NCBI GenBank assembly: GCA_001784725.1 | Contig: MFRX01000001.1 | Span: 58,825 to 89,854 of the forward strand | Source of the DNA: Candidatus Moranbacteria bacterium RIFCSPHIGHO2_02_FULL_40_12b | GTDB taxonomy: Bacteria > Patescibacteriota > Minisyncoccia > Moranbacterales > 2-12-FULL-40-10 | Direction of reading: 5' to 3' | DNA: 31,030 nucleotides | The notes under the pieces: generated by a model | The model's input: only the letters and a program-made list of their open reading frames with translations | Databases searched by the model: none | Told to the model about the DNA's origin: nothing | Position numbers and translations under genes: made by a program | Shown: in pieces, positions 15,227-22,776 of the stretch | Numbering within the stretch: the stretch's first letter is position 1 | Layout of the letters: each line of letters opens with the position of its first letter

Positions 15227-15493
15227 ATGTATATGTGGATAGTTTATGTATTATTAAGCCTAAAGGACGGGAAGAGGTATATTGGCAGTACAAATGATAT
15301 AAGTAGAAGATTGAAAGCACATAATAGTGAGCTTGTTGCTTCAACAAAGGGAAGACGGCCGCTTGAATTGATTTACAGCGAAGAATATGGAACAGAAAAA
15401 GAAGCTCGAGCAAGAGAGAAATTCTTAAAAACACACAAAGGATATAATGAATTAAAAAATATTTTCAATAAACGGGGTGTCGTATACCGGTAG
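15227..15493 (+). CDS. Small GIY-YIG nuclease inserted at tRNA-Pro
   Basis: This 88-residue single-domain nuclease has VYVLLSLKDGKRYIGSTND (the GIY and YIG halves), the catalytic Arg in ISRRLKAHN, and the metal-binding Glu in EEYGTEKEARAREKFLK. It has no UvrC-type extra domains and belongs to the stand-alone GIY-YIG group that includes homing-type endonucleases. Its last six sense codons and stop lie within the tRNA-Pro gene, the TAG being part of the D-loop/stem sequence GGTAG. The gene is flanked by a direct repeat of the tRNA 5' end. This is what one would expect of an element that inserted into tRNA-Pro while rebuilding the target. Start ATG 15227; ATG 15233 is an alternative. No Shine-Dalgarno is visible. 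Confidence 0.85.
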   Translation: MYMWIVYVLLSLKDGKRYIGSTNDISRRLKAHNSELVASTKGRRPLELIYSEEYGTEKEARAREKFLKTHKGYNELKNIFNKRGVVYR

Positions 15494-15546
15494 TACGAGT
15501 GCTTTGGGAGCATTTAGACAGGGTTCAATTCCCTGCACCCCGACCA
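15473..15546 (+). tRNA. tRNA-Pro (anticodon UGG), CCA encoded
   Basis: Acceptor CGGGGTG pairs with CACCCCG. The D arm is GTAT/GTAC with loop ACCGGTA. The anticodon stem is AGTGC/GCATT with loop TTTGGGA, giving TGG at 15505-15507. The variable loop has 4 bases. The T arm is CAGGG/CCCTG with loop TTCAATT. Discriminator A and encoded CCA follow. The C1-G72 pair and A73 are typical of bacterial tRNA-Pro. The 5' end overlaps the GIY-YIG gene. Confidence 0.93.
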
Positions 15547-15804
15547 GGTTAGACATTTTAAAAATTCAGAGGCGACTGGTTGCTCGCTCGCCCCGCCGGA
15601 GTTTATCCCGCATGGCGATGCGGGAGCGGGTCTCGCTTCGCAAAGCGAAATGCGCCGCCAAAAGAAAAGGTGTTGCCCTTGTCCCACCCGCCCATACGCG
15701 GGCAACGATAAGGAACTCCCTGAAATTCGCTTGCTTAAAGTATTAAAATTTGTTAGCATATAACTGTATAGAATTATAGCAGAACAATTTAATGTTATCA
15801 AATT
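15547..15804. other. Noncoding GC-rich hairpin region after tRNA-Pro
   Basis: This stretch has several short GC-rich hairpins, such as TCCCGCAT/ATGCGGGA (15608-15627) and CTCGCTTCG/GCGAA (near 15633-15650). It ends in an AT-rich stretch (15745-15800) that probably carries the promoter of the next gene. The motif CGACTGGTTGCTC near 15571 resembles the reverse complement of part of the noncoding repeat at 17831-18069. No convincing gene is seen. It marks the left edge of the AT-rich accessory island. Confidence 0.5.
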
Positions 15805-16020
15805 ATGGAAAGTAATCAAGATAATAAGTTGGGGAAAAAGATAAAATCTCTGCGGAAAAAAATGGAGCTTTCACAAGATGAATTCGCAAGGAAAGCCGAT
15901 ATTCCCTATACAACATTAACTAAAATTGAAACTGGAGTAATCAAAAAACCGTCAGTTTTTGTTATGGCAAAAATTGCTAAGGATTTAAGTATATCTCTGG
16001 ACGAACTGATTAAACTATGA
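15805..16020 (+). CDS. XRE-family helix-turn-helix regulator
   Basis: This 71-residue protein is a single Cro/CI-type HTH domain: LGKKIKSLRKKMELSQDEFARKADIPYTTLTKIE (helices 1-3, with recognition helix near PYTTLTKIE) then AKIAKDLSISLDELIKL. It has no effector or dimerisation domain beyond the HTH. Its stop codon overlaps the start of the radical-SAM gene (ATGA at 16017-16020), so the two are translationally coupled. The regulator most likely controls its own two-gene operon. Genes in this block use far more A/T-ending codons than the core genes before 15 kb, a sign of horizontal transfer. The DNA target is unknown. Confidence 0.88.
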   Translation: MESNQDNKLGKKIKSLRKKMELSQDEFARKADIPYTTLTKIETGVIKKPSVFVMAKIAKDLSISLDELIKL

Positions 16021-17831
16021 AACCGCCATTTCTGAAAGCAATTGATTTTTCCGAAGAAGATTTTAGCAATAGTAATTTTTTATTGGAATTAAGGATACAT
16101 GTAGTTGAAGAATGTAATCTTAAATGTGTTTATTGCTTAAGCAATGCTCCTTTTGTCGGTGATAAAAATGAAGGCAATAAAACAAAATTATCTTTAGATG
16201 AAATAAAAAACAACATAAAGCAAGCAAGAGATTTAGGAATAAAAGTCGTGAGCATAACTGGAAGCGGAGAACCTCTATTATATAAAAATCTGAAAGAACT
16301 GATTGAATTTATTAAGAGCCTAAATCTAAGAGTGGTTTTATTTACGAATGGTTTGCTTTTGAGTAAAGAATTAGTAAGGTGGCTGAACGAAAAGGATGTA
16401 AACTTAATGGTGAAGCTTAATTCTTTTAATCCTGAAATAAACGACAAATTAGTCGGGCTAAAAGGAGCGCAAAAAGTTTTTATAGAAAAAACAAAAATGC
16501 TGGTCGATGTGGGATTCGCAAAAGATAAAAGGATGGCTTTAAATTGCATTATTTGTGAAGAAAATTATCAAGAAATACCCGAACTGTTTATTTTTTGCAG
16601 AGAAAATGGAATTATTCCTTGGATTGAAATTGTTACTATTACCGGACGGGCAAAGGAAGAAATGAAATTACCAAAAGAAAAAATAGAAATTTTGTACAAA
16701 AAGTTATCGGAAATTGATAAAAAACAATTCGGATATGAATGGATTCCCGATTCTCCGATCGTCGGAGCCGACCGAAGGCGATATAAATTTGTGGCTCAAA
16801 TAGATATTTTCGGAAATGTTTACCACACTGATGCGAATATTACTGATGAAGTAGGAAATATCAGAAACAAAAGTTTGCATGATTTAATCACTTCAGAAAA
16901 ATTTATTAAACTAAGAAGTAAGGACAAACATAGCCGAAATTTTTTAGAAAAAGAGAATAGTGAATTGGCCGAAAAAATTTATAAAATTCTAACAAACAAA
17001 AAATTCAGAGCTGGAGCATTGCCACCAGAAGATATAAAAAAGTTAGTTTTAGAGAAAATTGAAAGAAAAATTTCTAAAAATTTGCCTATAAAGCTTTTTC
17101 AATTTTGGGGCGGTTGTAAAAATCCAAATTTACCTACAGACAATGCTGAATTATGCGAAGAAGCAACATTAGAAAATTTACAAAGAATTAGCAATGAAGT
17201 AGCAAAAATTTATAGTCCGGGTCTGAAAATTTTTGTTTCTCCTGGTGATGGAAGAGTTCAAAATGTAAATAAAATTCCGAAAGAAAAAACGGGGAAATAT
17301 GTTCAGACATTAACCGAAATTGCAGAAAAATATAATGGGTTGTTTTCAGTAATTCCCTTATCAATGCTATATGAAAAATATTCGGTTGATTTCCAAAAAC
17401 ATTTATCAGAAGCTAGAAAAAATATCGAAAAAGATATTTATAATCAGCCTGAATTTGAAAAGTTGGCTTTAAATGCAAGAAAAAATGTTTTTGGAAGTGA
17501 TTTAGAATCCGAAGAAAAAATATTAGAAAAGAGCAAAGAAGCCGCGAAAGATTATATTATTTACAGAGTGGCGGAAGAAGAAGCAAAAATTTTTAGAGAT
17601 TTTGACGACTGCATAAGGTCATTTTTTATAAAATATATTCCTTTTTACAAGAGGTATATAAAAAATATAGACGAAACAGAACCGCGATTGGATTGTTCCC
17701 TGGTATTTTATACAGGAAGAAAAGGAAACATAACGCAACCTTGGCAGGCGATAGGAAAAAGAAAAGAAGATGAAGTTTTATTTTTGAGTCAAAACAGATT
17801 AAAATTAGAAATGAACCGAGTTAAAGATTAG
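16017..17831 (+). CDS. Radical-SAM enzyme fused to an isocyanide-synthase-like domain
   Basis: This 604-residue protein has two parts. Residues 1-330 are a radical-SAM domain. The 4Fe-4S cysteines are C33, C37 and C40 (EECNLKCVYC), the SAM-contact motif is TGSGEP (81-86), and a SPASM-like segment without its cysteines follows (GNVYHTDANITDEVGNIR). The C-terminal half (about 355-600) reads KNPN at 368-371, an EE..LENL..I helix, IYSPG, then DGRV (411-414) and QPWQAIG (574-580). In that order these resemble the K-S-P-N, E..AL..L, YPPG, SDGRV and TPWHG motifs of DIT1/PvcA isonitrile synthases, which turn an amino acid's amine into an isocyanide using ribulose-5-phosphate. The second assignment is by eye and uncertain. 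The product could be a modified isocyanide. It is coupled to the XRE gene. Confidence 0.6.
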   Translation: MKPPFLKAIDFSEEDFSNSNFLLELRIHVVEECNLKCVYCLSNAPFVGDKNEGNKTKLSLDEIKNNIKQARDLGIKVVSITGSGEPLLYKNLKELIEFIKSLNLRVVLFTNGLLLSKELVRWLNEKDVNLMVKLNSFNPEINDKLVGLKGAQKVFIEKTKMLVDVGFAKDKRMALNCIICEENYQEIPELFIFCRENGIIPWIEIVTITGRAKEEMKLPKEKIEILYKKLSEIDKKQFGYEWIPDSPIVGADRRRYKFVAQIDIFGNVYHTDANITDEVGNIRNKSLHDLITSEKFIKLRSKDKHSRNFLEKENSELAEKIYKILTNKKFRAGALPPEDIKKLVLEKIERKISKNLPIKLFQFWGGCKNPNLPTDNAELCEEATLENLQRISNEVAKIYSPGLKIFVSPGDGRVQNVNKIPKEKTGKYVQTLTEIAEKYNGLFSVIPLSMLYEKYSVDFQKHLSEARKNIEKDIYNQPEFEKLALNARKNVFGSDLESEEKILEKSKEAAKDYIIYRVAEEEAKIFRDFDDCIRSFFIKYIPFYKRYIKNIDETEPRLDCSLVFYTGRKGNITQPWQAIGKRKEDEVLFLSQNRLKLEMNRVKD

Positions 17832-18069
17832 GCGGCGCGCCAACTTCGTTGGCACGAAATTCGGCGGCGGCGGAAAAATCGGAATCGGAAAGCGAGGGCG
17901 GGCAAAAATTCTCCGCCCAAGGCGGATCTGCCTCTGGCATGACTTCCCCCCAACCCCCTTCCTTTTTGCCCGCCCGAGCGTTCAGTTTCTGCCGTCCCGC
18001 CAACGGCGGGAGCAATCAGTCGGGATTTTGTTCAAAATAGGTTCGAGCTTCGTTCAGCAATTGCGACCA
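17831..18069. repeat. Structured noncoding repeat X, left boundary of the restriction block
   Basis: It opens with a 26-base hairpin (17831-17856: stem GCGCCAA/TTGGCAC, loop CTTCG). A variable GC-rich middle with its own inverted repeat follows (GGCGGGCAAAAA near 17897 and its complement near 17963). It closes with 30 bases at 18040-18069 starting GGTTCGAGCTTCG and ending GCGACCA. Copy Y at 24105-24322 has the same two ends (opening stem identical, closing 29 of 30 identical) but an unrelated loop and middle. It starts on the last base of the radical-SAM stop codon. It accounts for most of the 344-base gene-free stretch before 18176. Confidence 0.8.
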
Positions 18070-18093
18070 GGTCAAACATTCATTTTTTCAGTG

Positions 18094-18130
18094 AATACCG
18101 GTATTTATTACGGTATTTTTGTGTTATACT
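18094..18130 (+). promoter_or_regulatory. Extended -10 promoter with an upstream inverted repeat
   Basis: TGTTATACT at 18122-18130 is an extended -10 box. Just upstream, AATACCG (18094-18100) and CGGTATT (18111-18117) form an inverted repeat where a -35 box would be. That is a plausible operator for the AbrB-type protein encoded next. The dyad followed by T's could instead be a weak terminator. Confidence 0.5.
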
Positions 18131-18175
18131 GGAGGCAGAGAAAACTTGACATAATTTTTTTAAAACATCGCATCA

Positions 18176-18355
18176 ATGCCGAGGCGCAAAATGCAAGATA
18201 ATAATATCCGATCTCTGACTAAAGTTTCAAAAGGCAGAAGCTACTGCGTGATTTTACCGGTGGAAATAGTCAAAGAGCTCGGCTGGCGCGAACGGCAGAA
18301 ACTCGTGGTGAAAAAAATACGCGGCGGAATTGTTATCCGCGACTGGAAAAAGTGA
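18176..18355 (+). CDS. AbrB/MazE/SpoVT-type DNA-binding protein
   Basis: This 59-residue protein contains the swapped-hairpin AbrB motif: LTKVSKGRSYCVILPVEIVKE, LGWRERQKLVV, and the final strands IRGGIVIRDWKK. Such proteins are transition-state regulators or antitoxins that bind promoter DNA as dimers. No toxin gene is adjacent, so a role as regulator of the following restriction block is more likely. The start is ATG 18176 (MPRRKMQD) or the in-frame ATG 18191; neither has a clear Shine-Dalgarno. An inverted repeat in its promoter region could be its operator. Confidence 0.75.
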   Translation: MPRRKMQDNNIRSLTKVSKGRSYCVILPVEIVKELGWRERQKLVVKKIRGGIVIRDWKK

Positions 18356-18356
18356 A

Positions 18357-18407
18357 GCATTAACCAAAATCGCCAAAGCTCTTGGTGTTGATGATTTAAT
18401 AAGGTAA
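18357..18407 (+). pseudogene. Remnant C-terminus of an XRE-type regulator
   Basis: Right after the AbrB-type gene, a start-less reading gives ALTKIAKALGVDDLIR then stop. This is the typical last helix of XRE-family regulators (compare KIAKDLSISLDELIK in the gene at 15805). It lies two bases before the methyltransferase start. It is probably what is left of the original controller gene of the restriction system. Confidence 0.6.
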
Positions 18408-18409
18408 TT

Positions 18410-19474
18410 ATGATAATAAAATCCCAAACAAGTTTATTTGGAGAAAAAATGAAAGCTCACAGGCTTCCTAAAACTCAGTATTTGGGTAGCAAGGAGAGGC
18501 TTGTTAAGTGGATTTACGAAAATTCACCACAAAACATTGAAACTATATTCGATGCTTTTAGCGGTACTTCAGTGGTTGGTTATTATTTTAAGTCCAAAGG
18601 TAAAAAAATTATCAGTAATGATTTTTTAAAATTTAATTATCATATAGCGAAGGCTGTCATTGAAAATAAAAATGTCACACTAACCGAAGAAGATATTGCA
18701 CTTTTATTTAAAAAAAACACAAAAGCAGGTTCGCTAATTGAAGATATTTTTACTAATGTTTTTTTTGAAAAAGATCAGGCTAAATTTTTAGATAATTTTC
18801 GAGCTAATATTGATCTTTTGGATAATGAATATAAAAAATCTTTGGCATTCTCTGTAATGAATAGGGCTTTAACACGAAAAATATTACTTGGTCATTTCGC
18901 TCACACAAGCGCATTAAGGTATAGTAAAGATGAAAATAGAATCAAAAGAAATCCATCAATAGCCAAGTCCATAAAACAGCTATTTTTAGATTTGGTAAAC
19001 GATTACAACGAAGCGATTTTTGATAACGATAAAAAAAATATTGCTTATTGCGAAGATACCATTTTTCTAGTTAAAAAACTGAAAAATGTCGATCTTGCGT
19101 ATTTTGACCCCCCATATTGCGGTTGCCATCCTGATTATCAGGCTTTCTATCATTTTTTAGAGACATTCGTTGAATATTGGAAGGATAAAGAATTTGTAAA
19201 CGGAACAAAATCATATTTTCCCAAAAAAGAAAGTGGTTTTGTTCAAAAAACAGAAATTGAGAGGTCATTCAAAAAACTATTTGAAAACAGTAAACATATT
19301 CCTTATTGGTTAATTTCATATAATAGCCAAAGCTATCCGAATAAAGATATAATGATAAAGTTAATAGAAAAGTATAAAAAAGTAAAAGTGTTTGAGCATG
19401 AATATCAAAATCATTATGGAGGAAAAGGTTCAAAAAAAGGTACGAGAGAATATTTATTTTATTGTTATAACTAA
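18410..19474 (+). CDS. Adenine-specific DNA methyltransferase (D12 class)
   Basis: This 354-residue N6-adenine DNA methyltransferase is the modification half of a restriction-modification pair. The visible motifs are YLGSKERLV (about 24-32, the SAM-contacting start of D12-class enzymes), motif I FDAFSGTSVVGYYF (about 47-60), and the catalytic motif IV DPPYCG at residues 233-238. It ends with the conserved KGTREYLFYCYN. The order of SAM site before catalytic site is that of the alpha group (Dam, DpnM). The target site cannot be read from the sequence. The gene follows a regulator remnant by two bases and precedes the endonuclease gene by 12 bases, so they form one operon with AT-rich codon use. 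Confidence 0.9.
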   Translation: MIIKSQTSLFGEKMKAHRLPKTQYLGSKERLVKWIYENSPQNIETIFDAFSGTSVVGYYFKSKGKKIISNDFLKFNYHIAKAVIENKNVTLTEEDIALLFKKNTKAGSLIEDIFTNVFFEKDQAKFLDNFRANIDLLDNEYKKSLAFSVMNRALTRKILLGHFAHTSALRYSKDENRIKRNPSIAKSIKQLFLDLVNDYNEAIFDNDKKNIAYCEDTIFLVKKLKNVDLAYFDPPYCGCHPDYQAFYHFLETFVEYWKDKEFVNGTKSYFPKKESGFVQKTEIERSFKKLFENSKHIPYWLISYNSQSYPNKDIMIKLIEKYKKVKVFEHEYQNHYGGKGSKKGTREYLFYCYN

Positions 19475-19486
19475 TAAAAATTAACT

Positions 19487-20593
19487 ATGACTACAAAAAA
19501 TAATTTTCATCATTTTAAGGAACTTTATCAAGATAATAAGTTTGATATCCTTCTTAAGGAAGAAGGTAGTGTGTATTGGCTGAAACTTCGATCAATTTCG
19601 AGAAAAGAATTGATGGTTAAATTTTGCAGTATCGCAAATATTGATTGTGCAAATATAAAAAGCTCTGCACTTTTTGAGCATATCTACAAATCTAAGGTGG
19701 ATGAAAAGGTTGTCGATAAATTTATTGCACAAACATATTCAGTCGAACGAGTAGAGCGAAAAGCAAATGAAACAAAACTTGTTTCAGAATTATACAAGAT
19801 GAAAGTCCTTGACTGGGGAGGAATTTATCAAAACAATCTTGAAAAAAGTATTGTAGATAATTATATTAAAAAAATAAAGGACTTTGATCTTCTAAATAAG
19901 AAAATTGAAAATGAAATACACGCGAGTATGCGAGGATACGTCCAGTCTTCATGGTTTAATCACTGGACTTCAATTTTGATTGAAGATATTTTCAAAGATA
20001 ACAAAAAAGTTATTCCAACTGTTGGCCTAATTAAAAAGGTTGACTTCTTTGTTTCAAATGTGCCGTTTGATTTAAAAGTTACTTACTTCCCGGAGGGTTA
20101 TATGTTAGCAAAAAGAAAGACACTTGGCATACCAACGGAGATTCAACTCCTAAAACGATTTGCAAAGAGTAAAGAAATTCAATACGACAGAACTCAAAAA
20201 GAAAAAACGATAATGTCTGAATTACTAACTCGTATTTCCGAAAGAACGGATGCAGAGTCTAAAAAATTTATTAAGGAATTTAAAATCACACGATGGCAAA
20301 TAGTTCAAGATACGATTAAAGACAAAAAATCTCTTATTAAGTGGCTTTACGAGGAACAAGGCGAGCGTCGGTTTGATGCTGCCAATCGGCTCTTCTTGGT
20401 TTTAATTGATAAGGAAAGCATGGAGGAAAGCTGGAAAATGAAAAGAAATATTGAATTATTGGGTGATGAAGTCAACTTTTATCTTAATAAATTTAGCGCA
20501 AAAGACATATCGAAACTTGAGATAGAGTTTGATTGGATAGATGGCAAAAAATACAACACTATTTCTGATGCTATCTTTATCGTTAAAGAATAG
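19487..20593 (+). CDS. Probable type II restriction endonuclease (PD-(D/E)xK)
   Basis: This 368-residue protein lies directly after the methyltransferase. A candidate PD-(D/E)xK site is visible in KKVDFFV followed by VPFDLKVTYFP. Asp186 and the D195-L-K197 motif, nine residues apart, form the usual metal-binding core, and Glu144 upstream may complete it. The remainder is mixed helical, with the Trp-rich segment SSWFNHWTSILIEDIF just before the core, as in several type II enzymes. I do not recognise a named isoschizomer. Together with the methyltransferase it should make a two-gene R-M system. The fold and role are inferred from this motif and the context. Confidence 0.7.
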   Translation: MTTKNNFHHFKELYQDNKFDILLKEEGSVYWLKLRSISRKELMVKFCSIANIDCANIKSSALFEHIYKSKVDEKVVDKFIAQTYSVERVERKANETKLVSELYKMKVLDWGGIYQNNLEKSIVDNYIKKIKDFDLLNKKIENEIHASMRGYVQSSWFNHWTSILIEDIFKDNKKVIPTVGLIKKVDFFVSNVPFDLKVTYFPEGYMLAKRKTLGIPTEIQLLKRFAKSKEIQYDRTQKEKTIMSELLTRISERTDAESKKFIKEFKITRWQIVQDTIKDKKSLIKWLYEEQGERRFDAANRLFLVLIDKESMEESWKMKRNIELLGDEVNFYLNKFSAKDISKLEIEFDWIDGKKYNTISDAIFIVKE

Positions 20594-20610
20594 AATTGTA
20601 TGGATATTTT

Positions 20611-22776
20611 ATGAATCAATTAAAAATAAACTTAAAAAATTGTTACGGTATCAAGAAGTTAGAAAAAGACTTTGATTTTTTGAGTAATGGCACATACGCA
20701 ATCTATGCTCCTAACGGGGTTATGAAAACTTCATTTGCAAAGACATTTAAAGACTTGAGCCTAGGATTAAATTCTAAAGATCTGATTTTCCCTGAAAGAG
20801 AAACAATTCGCGAAATTAAGAAAGAAGACGGGAGTGATGTGACTAAAGAGGAGATCTTTGTTGTTGAACCCTATAACGAGAATTTCAATTCAGAAAAAAT
20901 GTCCACCCTTTTAGTTAATAAGGAATTAAAGGGTAGATATGACGAAATTCATTTAAAAATTGATGAGGAAAAAGATAGGCTATTGAAAGAATTAAGAATT
21001 CTATCAGGACTTCGAGATGATACCGAGGAAGAAATTTCTAGAACTTTTACAAGTGAGGATAATAGACTATTTGATTCTCTAGGGAGAGTGGAAAAAGAAG
21101 TTACGGATACTTCAGAGCCCGCGTATTCTGATATTTCTTATAAGGAAATCTTCAATGAAAAGGTTTTAAATTTTCTAAGGACCAAGGATTTTAAAGAAAA
21201 AATTGAACAGTATATTAAAAAATACGATGAATTGATTGAGGGTTCAAATTATTTTAAAAAAGGCGTTTTTAATCACAATAATGCGGCGGTTATCGCTAAA
21301 AGTTTAATGGATAACGGCTTCTTTGAAGCGAAACACTCGGTTTTTTTAAACCCCAAAAATACAAAAGAAAGTAAGAACGAAATTCACACCAAAGAAGAAC
21401 TTGAAAAAGTCATTGATGAAGAAAAAAAAGCTATTCTAAATAACCCAGATTTGGCGAAAGCCTTTGAAGATTTGGACAATAAACTAAAAGCTAACAAAGA
21501 GCTGCGCGACTTTAGGGATTATTTGTTAAACAACCTAAAAATCTTACCGGAATTAAAAAACCTTGATAGCTTCAGGCAAAAATTGTGGGTATCTTATTTT
21601 AAAAGTCAGAAAGATCTATACACGAATTTTTTGAAAGAGTATCACTTGGGAAAAGGAGAGTTAGATAAGATAATTGAACAAGCTAAAACAGAGGCAACGC
21701 ACTGGAAAAGCGTGATAGAGATCTTTAATAAAAGATTTTCTGTTCCATTTATACTTACTATGAGAAATCAGGGTGACGTTATTTTGAAACGAGATGTTCC
21801 TAGTATTGCTTTTGTATTTAAAGATCCAAACGGCGAAGTTTCCGTAGAGAAAGCAAATTTACTCCAAGCATTGAGTAGTGGAGAAAAACGCGCTTTGTAC
21901 ATTTTGAACATAATTTTTGAAGTCCAAGCAAGAAAGGATGAAAATCAAGAGACTCTATTTATTGTTGATGATATAGTAGATTCCTTCGACTATAAAAACA
22001 AATACGCAATTATTGAATATTTGAAAGATATTTCGGAAGACACAAATTTTCGGCAGATAATTCTGACTCATAATTTTGACTTTTTTAGGACTGTTCAAAG
22101 CAGGTTTGTTCCATACGATAATTGTTTAATGGTTGAAAAGACGGCTGAAGAAGTAAAAATAGCAAAAGCAGATTATATAAGAAATCCATTCAAATACTGG
22201 ATGGTTCATTTAGATGATGATAAAAAACTGATAGCGTCAATTCCGTTTGTAAGAAATCTTATTGAGTACACAAAAGATACAAAAGATGTTGATTTTTTGA
22301 AATTAACGTCCCTGCTACACATTAAGTCAGATTCTGATTCTATTTTAAAAAGTGATTTACAAAATATTTACAACAAGGTCTTTCCTAATTTATCGCTAAC
22401 CTTAGCAGACGGACATAAAAAGGTTATCGATTTTATTTTTGATCTAGCTGATACTTGTTTGACGGCGACCGAAAGTATAAATTTAGAAAATAAGGTTCTT
22501 CTTTCTATCGCCACCAGACTAAAAGCAGAAAAATTTATTTTGAATAAGACTACTGACAAAAGCGAAGTCGTCGGAAATCAAACAAGAAAGCTTTTTGAGA
22601 GGTTTAAAATTGAATTTGGTGGTACAAGTTCTGAACAGGAGAATATTAAGGCACTAGAGCAGGTAAACCTTATGACCCCAGAGAATATTCACTTTAATTC
22701 ATTTATGTATGAGCCGATTTTAGATATGTCGGATGAGCATTTGAAAAATTTATATAGTGAAGTAAAAAAATTATGA
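20611..22776 (+). CDS. ABC-type ATPase with PrrC/RloC-like anticodon-nuclease C-terminus
   Basis: This 721-residue protein is read from ATG 20611 (TTG 20596 is possible). The N-terminal two thirds is an ABC/SMC-like ATPase: Walker A APNGVMKT (33-40), a long helical insert, signature LSSGEKRA (421-428), Walker B LFIVDDIVDSFD (about 449-460), and the H-loop THNFDFF with His487. The C-terminal 200 residues contain Arg659 and Glu663 (TRKLFERF) and His694 (ENIHFNSFMYEP). The 4 and 31-residue spacing closely matches the Arg-Glu-His triad of the PrrC anticodon nuclease (320, 324, 356). PrrC cleaves tRNA in the anticodon loop when phage disables the linked restriction enzyme, and this gene directly follows an R-M pair. 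The ATPase is certain; the nuclease call is inference. The stop overlaps the rmuC start (ATGA). Confidence 0.65.
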   Translation: MNQLKINLKNCYGIKKLEKDFDFLSNGTYAIYAPNGVMKTSFAKTFKDLSLGLNSKDLIFPERETIREIKKEDGSDVTKEEIFVVEPYNENFNSEKMSTLLVNKELKGRYDEIHLKIDEEKDRLLKELRILSGLRDDTEEEISRTFTSEDNRLFDSLGRVEKEVTDTSEPAYSDISYKEIFNEKVLNFLRTKDFKEKIEQYIKKYDELIEGSNYFKKGVFNHNNAAVIAKSLMDNGFFEAKHSVFLNPKNTKESKNEIHTKEELEKVIDEEKKAILNNPDLAKAFEDLDNKLKANKELRDFRDYLLNNLKILPELKNLDSFRQKLWVSYFKSQKDLYTNFLKEYHLGKGELDKIIEQAKTEATHWKSVIEIFNKRFSVPFILTMRNQGDVILKRDVPSIAFVFKDPNGEVSVEKANLLQALSSGEKRALYILNIIFEVQARKDENQETLFIVDDIVDSFDYKNKYAIIEYLKDISEDTNFRQIILTHNFDFFRTVQSRFVPYDNCLMVEKTAEEVKIAKADYIRNPFKYWMVHLDDDKKLIASIPFVRNLIEYTKDTKDVDFLKLTSLLHIKSDSDSILKSDLQNIYNKVFPNLSLTLADGHKKVIDFIFDLADTCLTATESINLENKVLLSIATRLKAEKFILNKTTDKSEVVGNQTRKLFERFKIEFGGTSSEQENIKALEQVNLMTPENIHFNSFMYEPILDMSDEHLKNLYSEVKKL

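Noticed and set aside
15477..15746. An 89-residue reading starting in the tRNA and crossing the GC-rich region
   Set aside because: It translates the tRNA and hairpin sequence, has no recognisable domain and no ribosome site.
17849..18040. A 63-residue reading inside repeat X, and an 80-residue reading at 24117-24359 inside repeat Y
   Set aside because: Both run through palindromic repeat sequence with low-complexity composition and the two do not resemble each other; the sequence behaves as noncoding repeat.
18040..18069. The closing ends of X and Y as tRNA 3' halves (GGTTCGA ... GACCA)
   Set aside because: A T arm and acceptor strand of correct lengths cannot be formed and no 5' half is present, so they are only tRNA-like in appearance.
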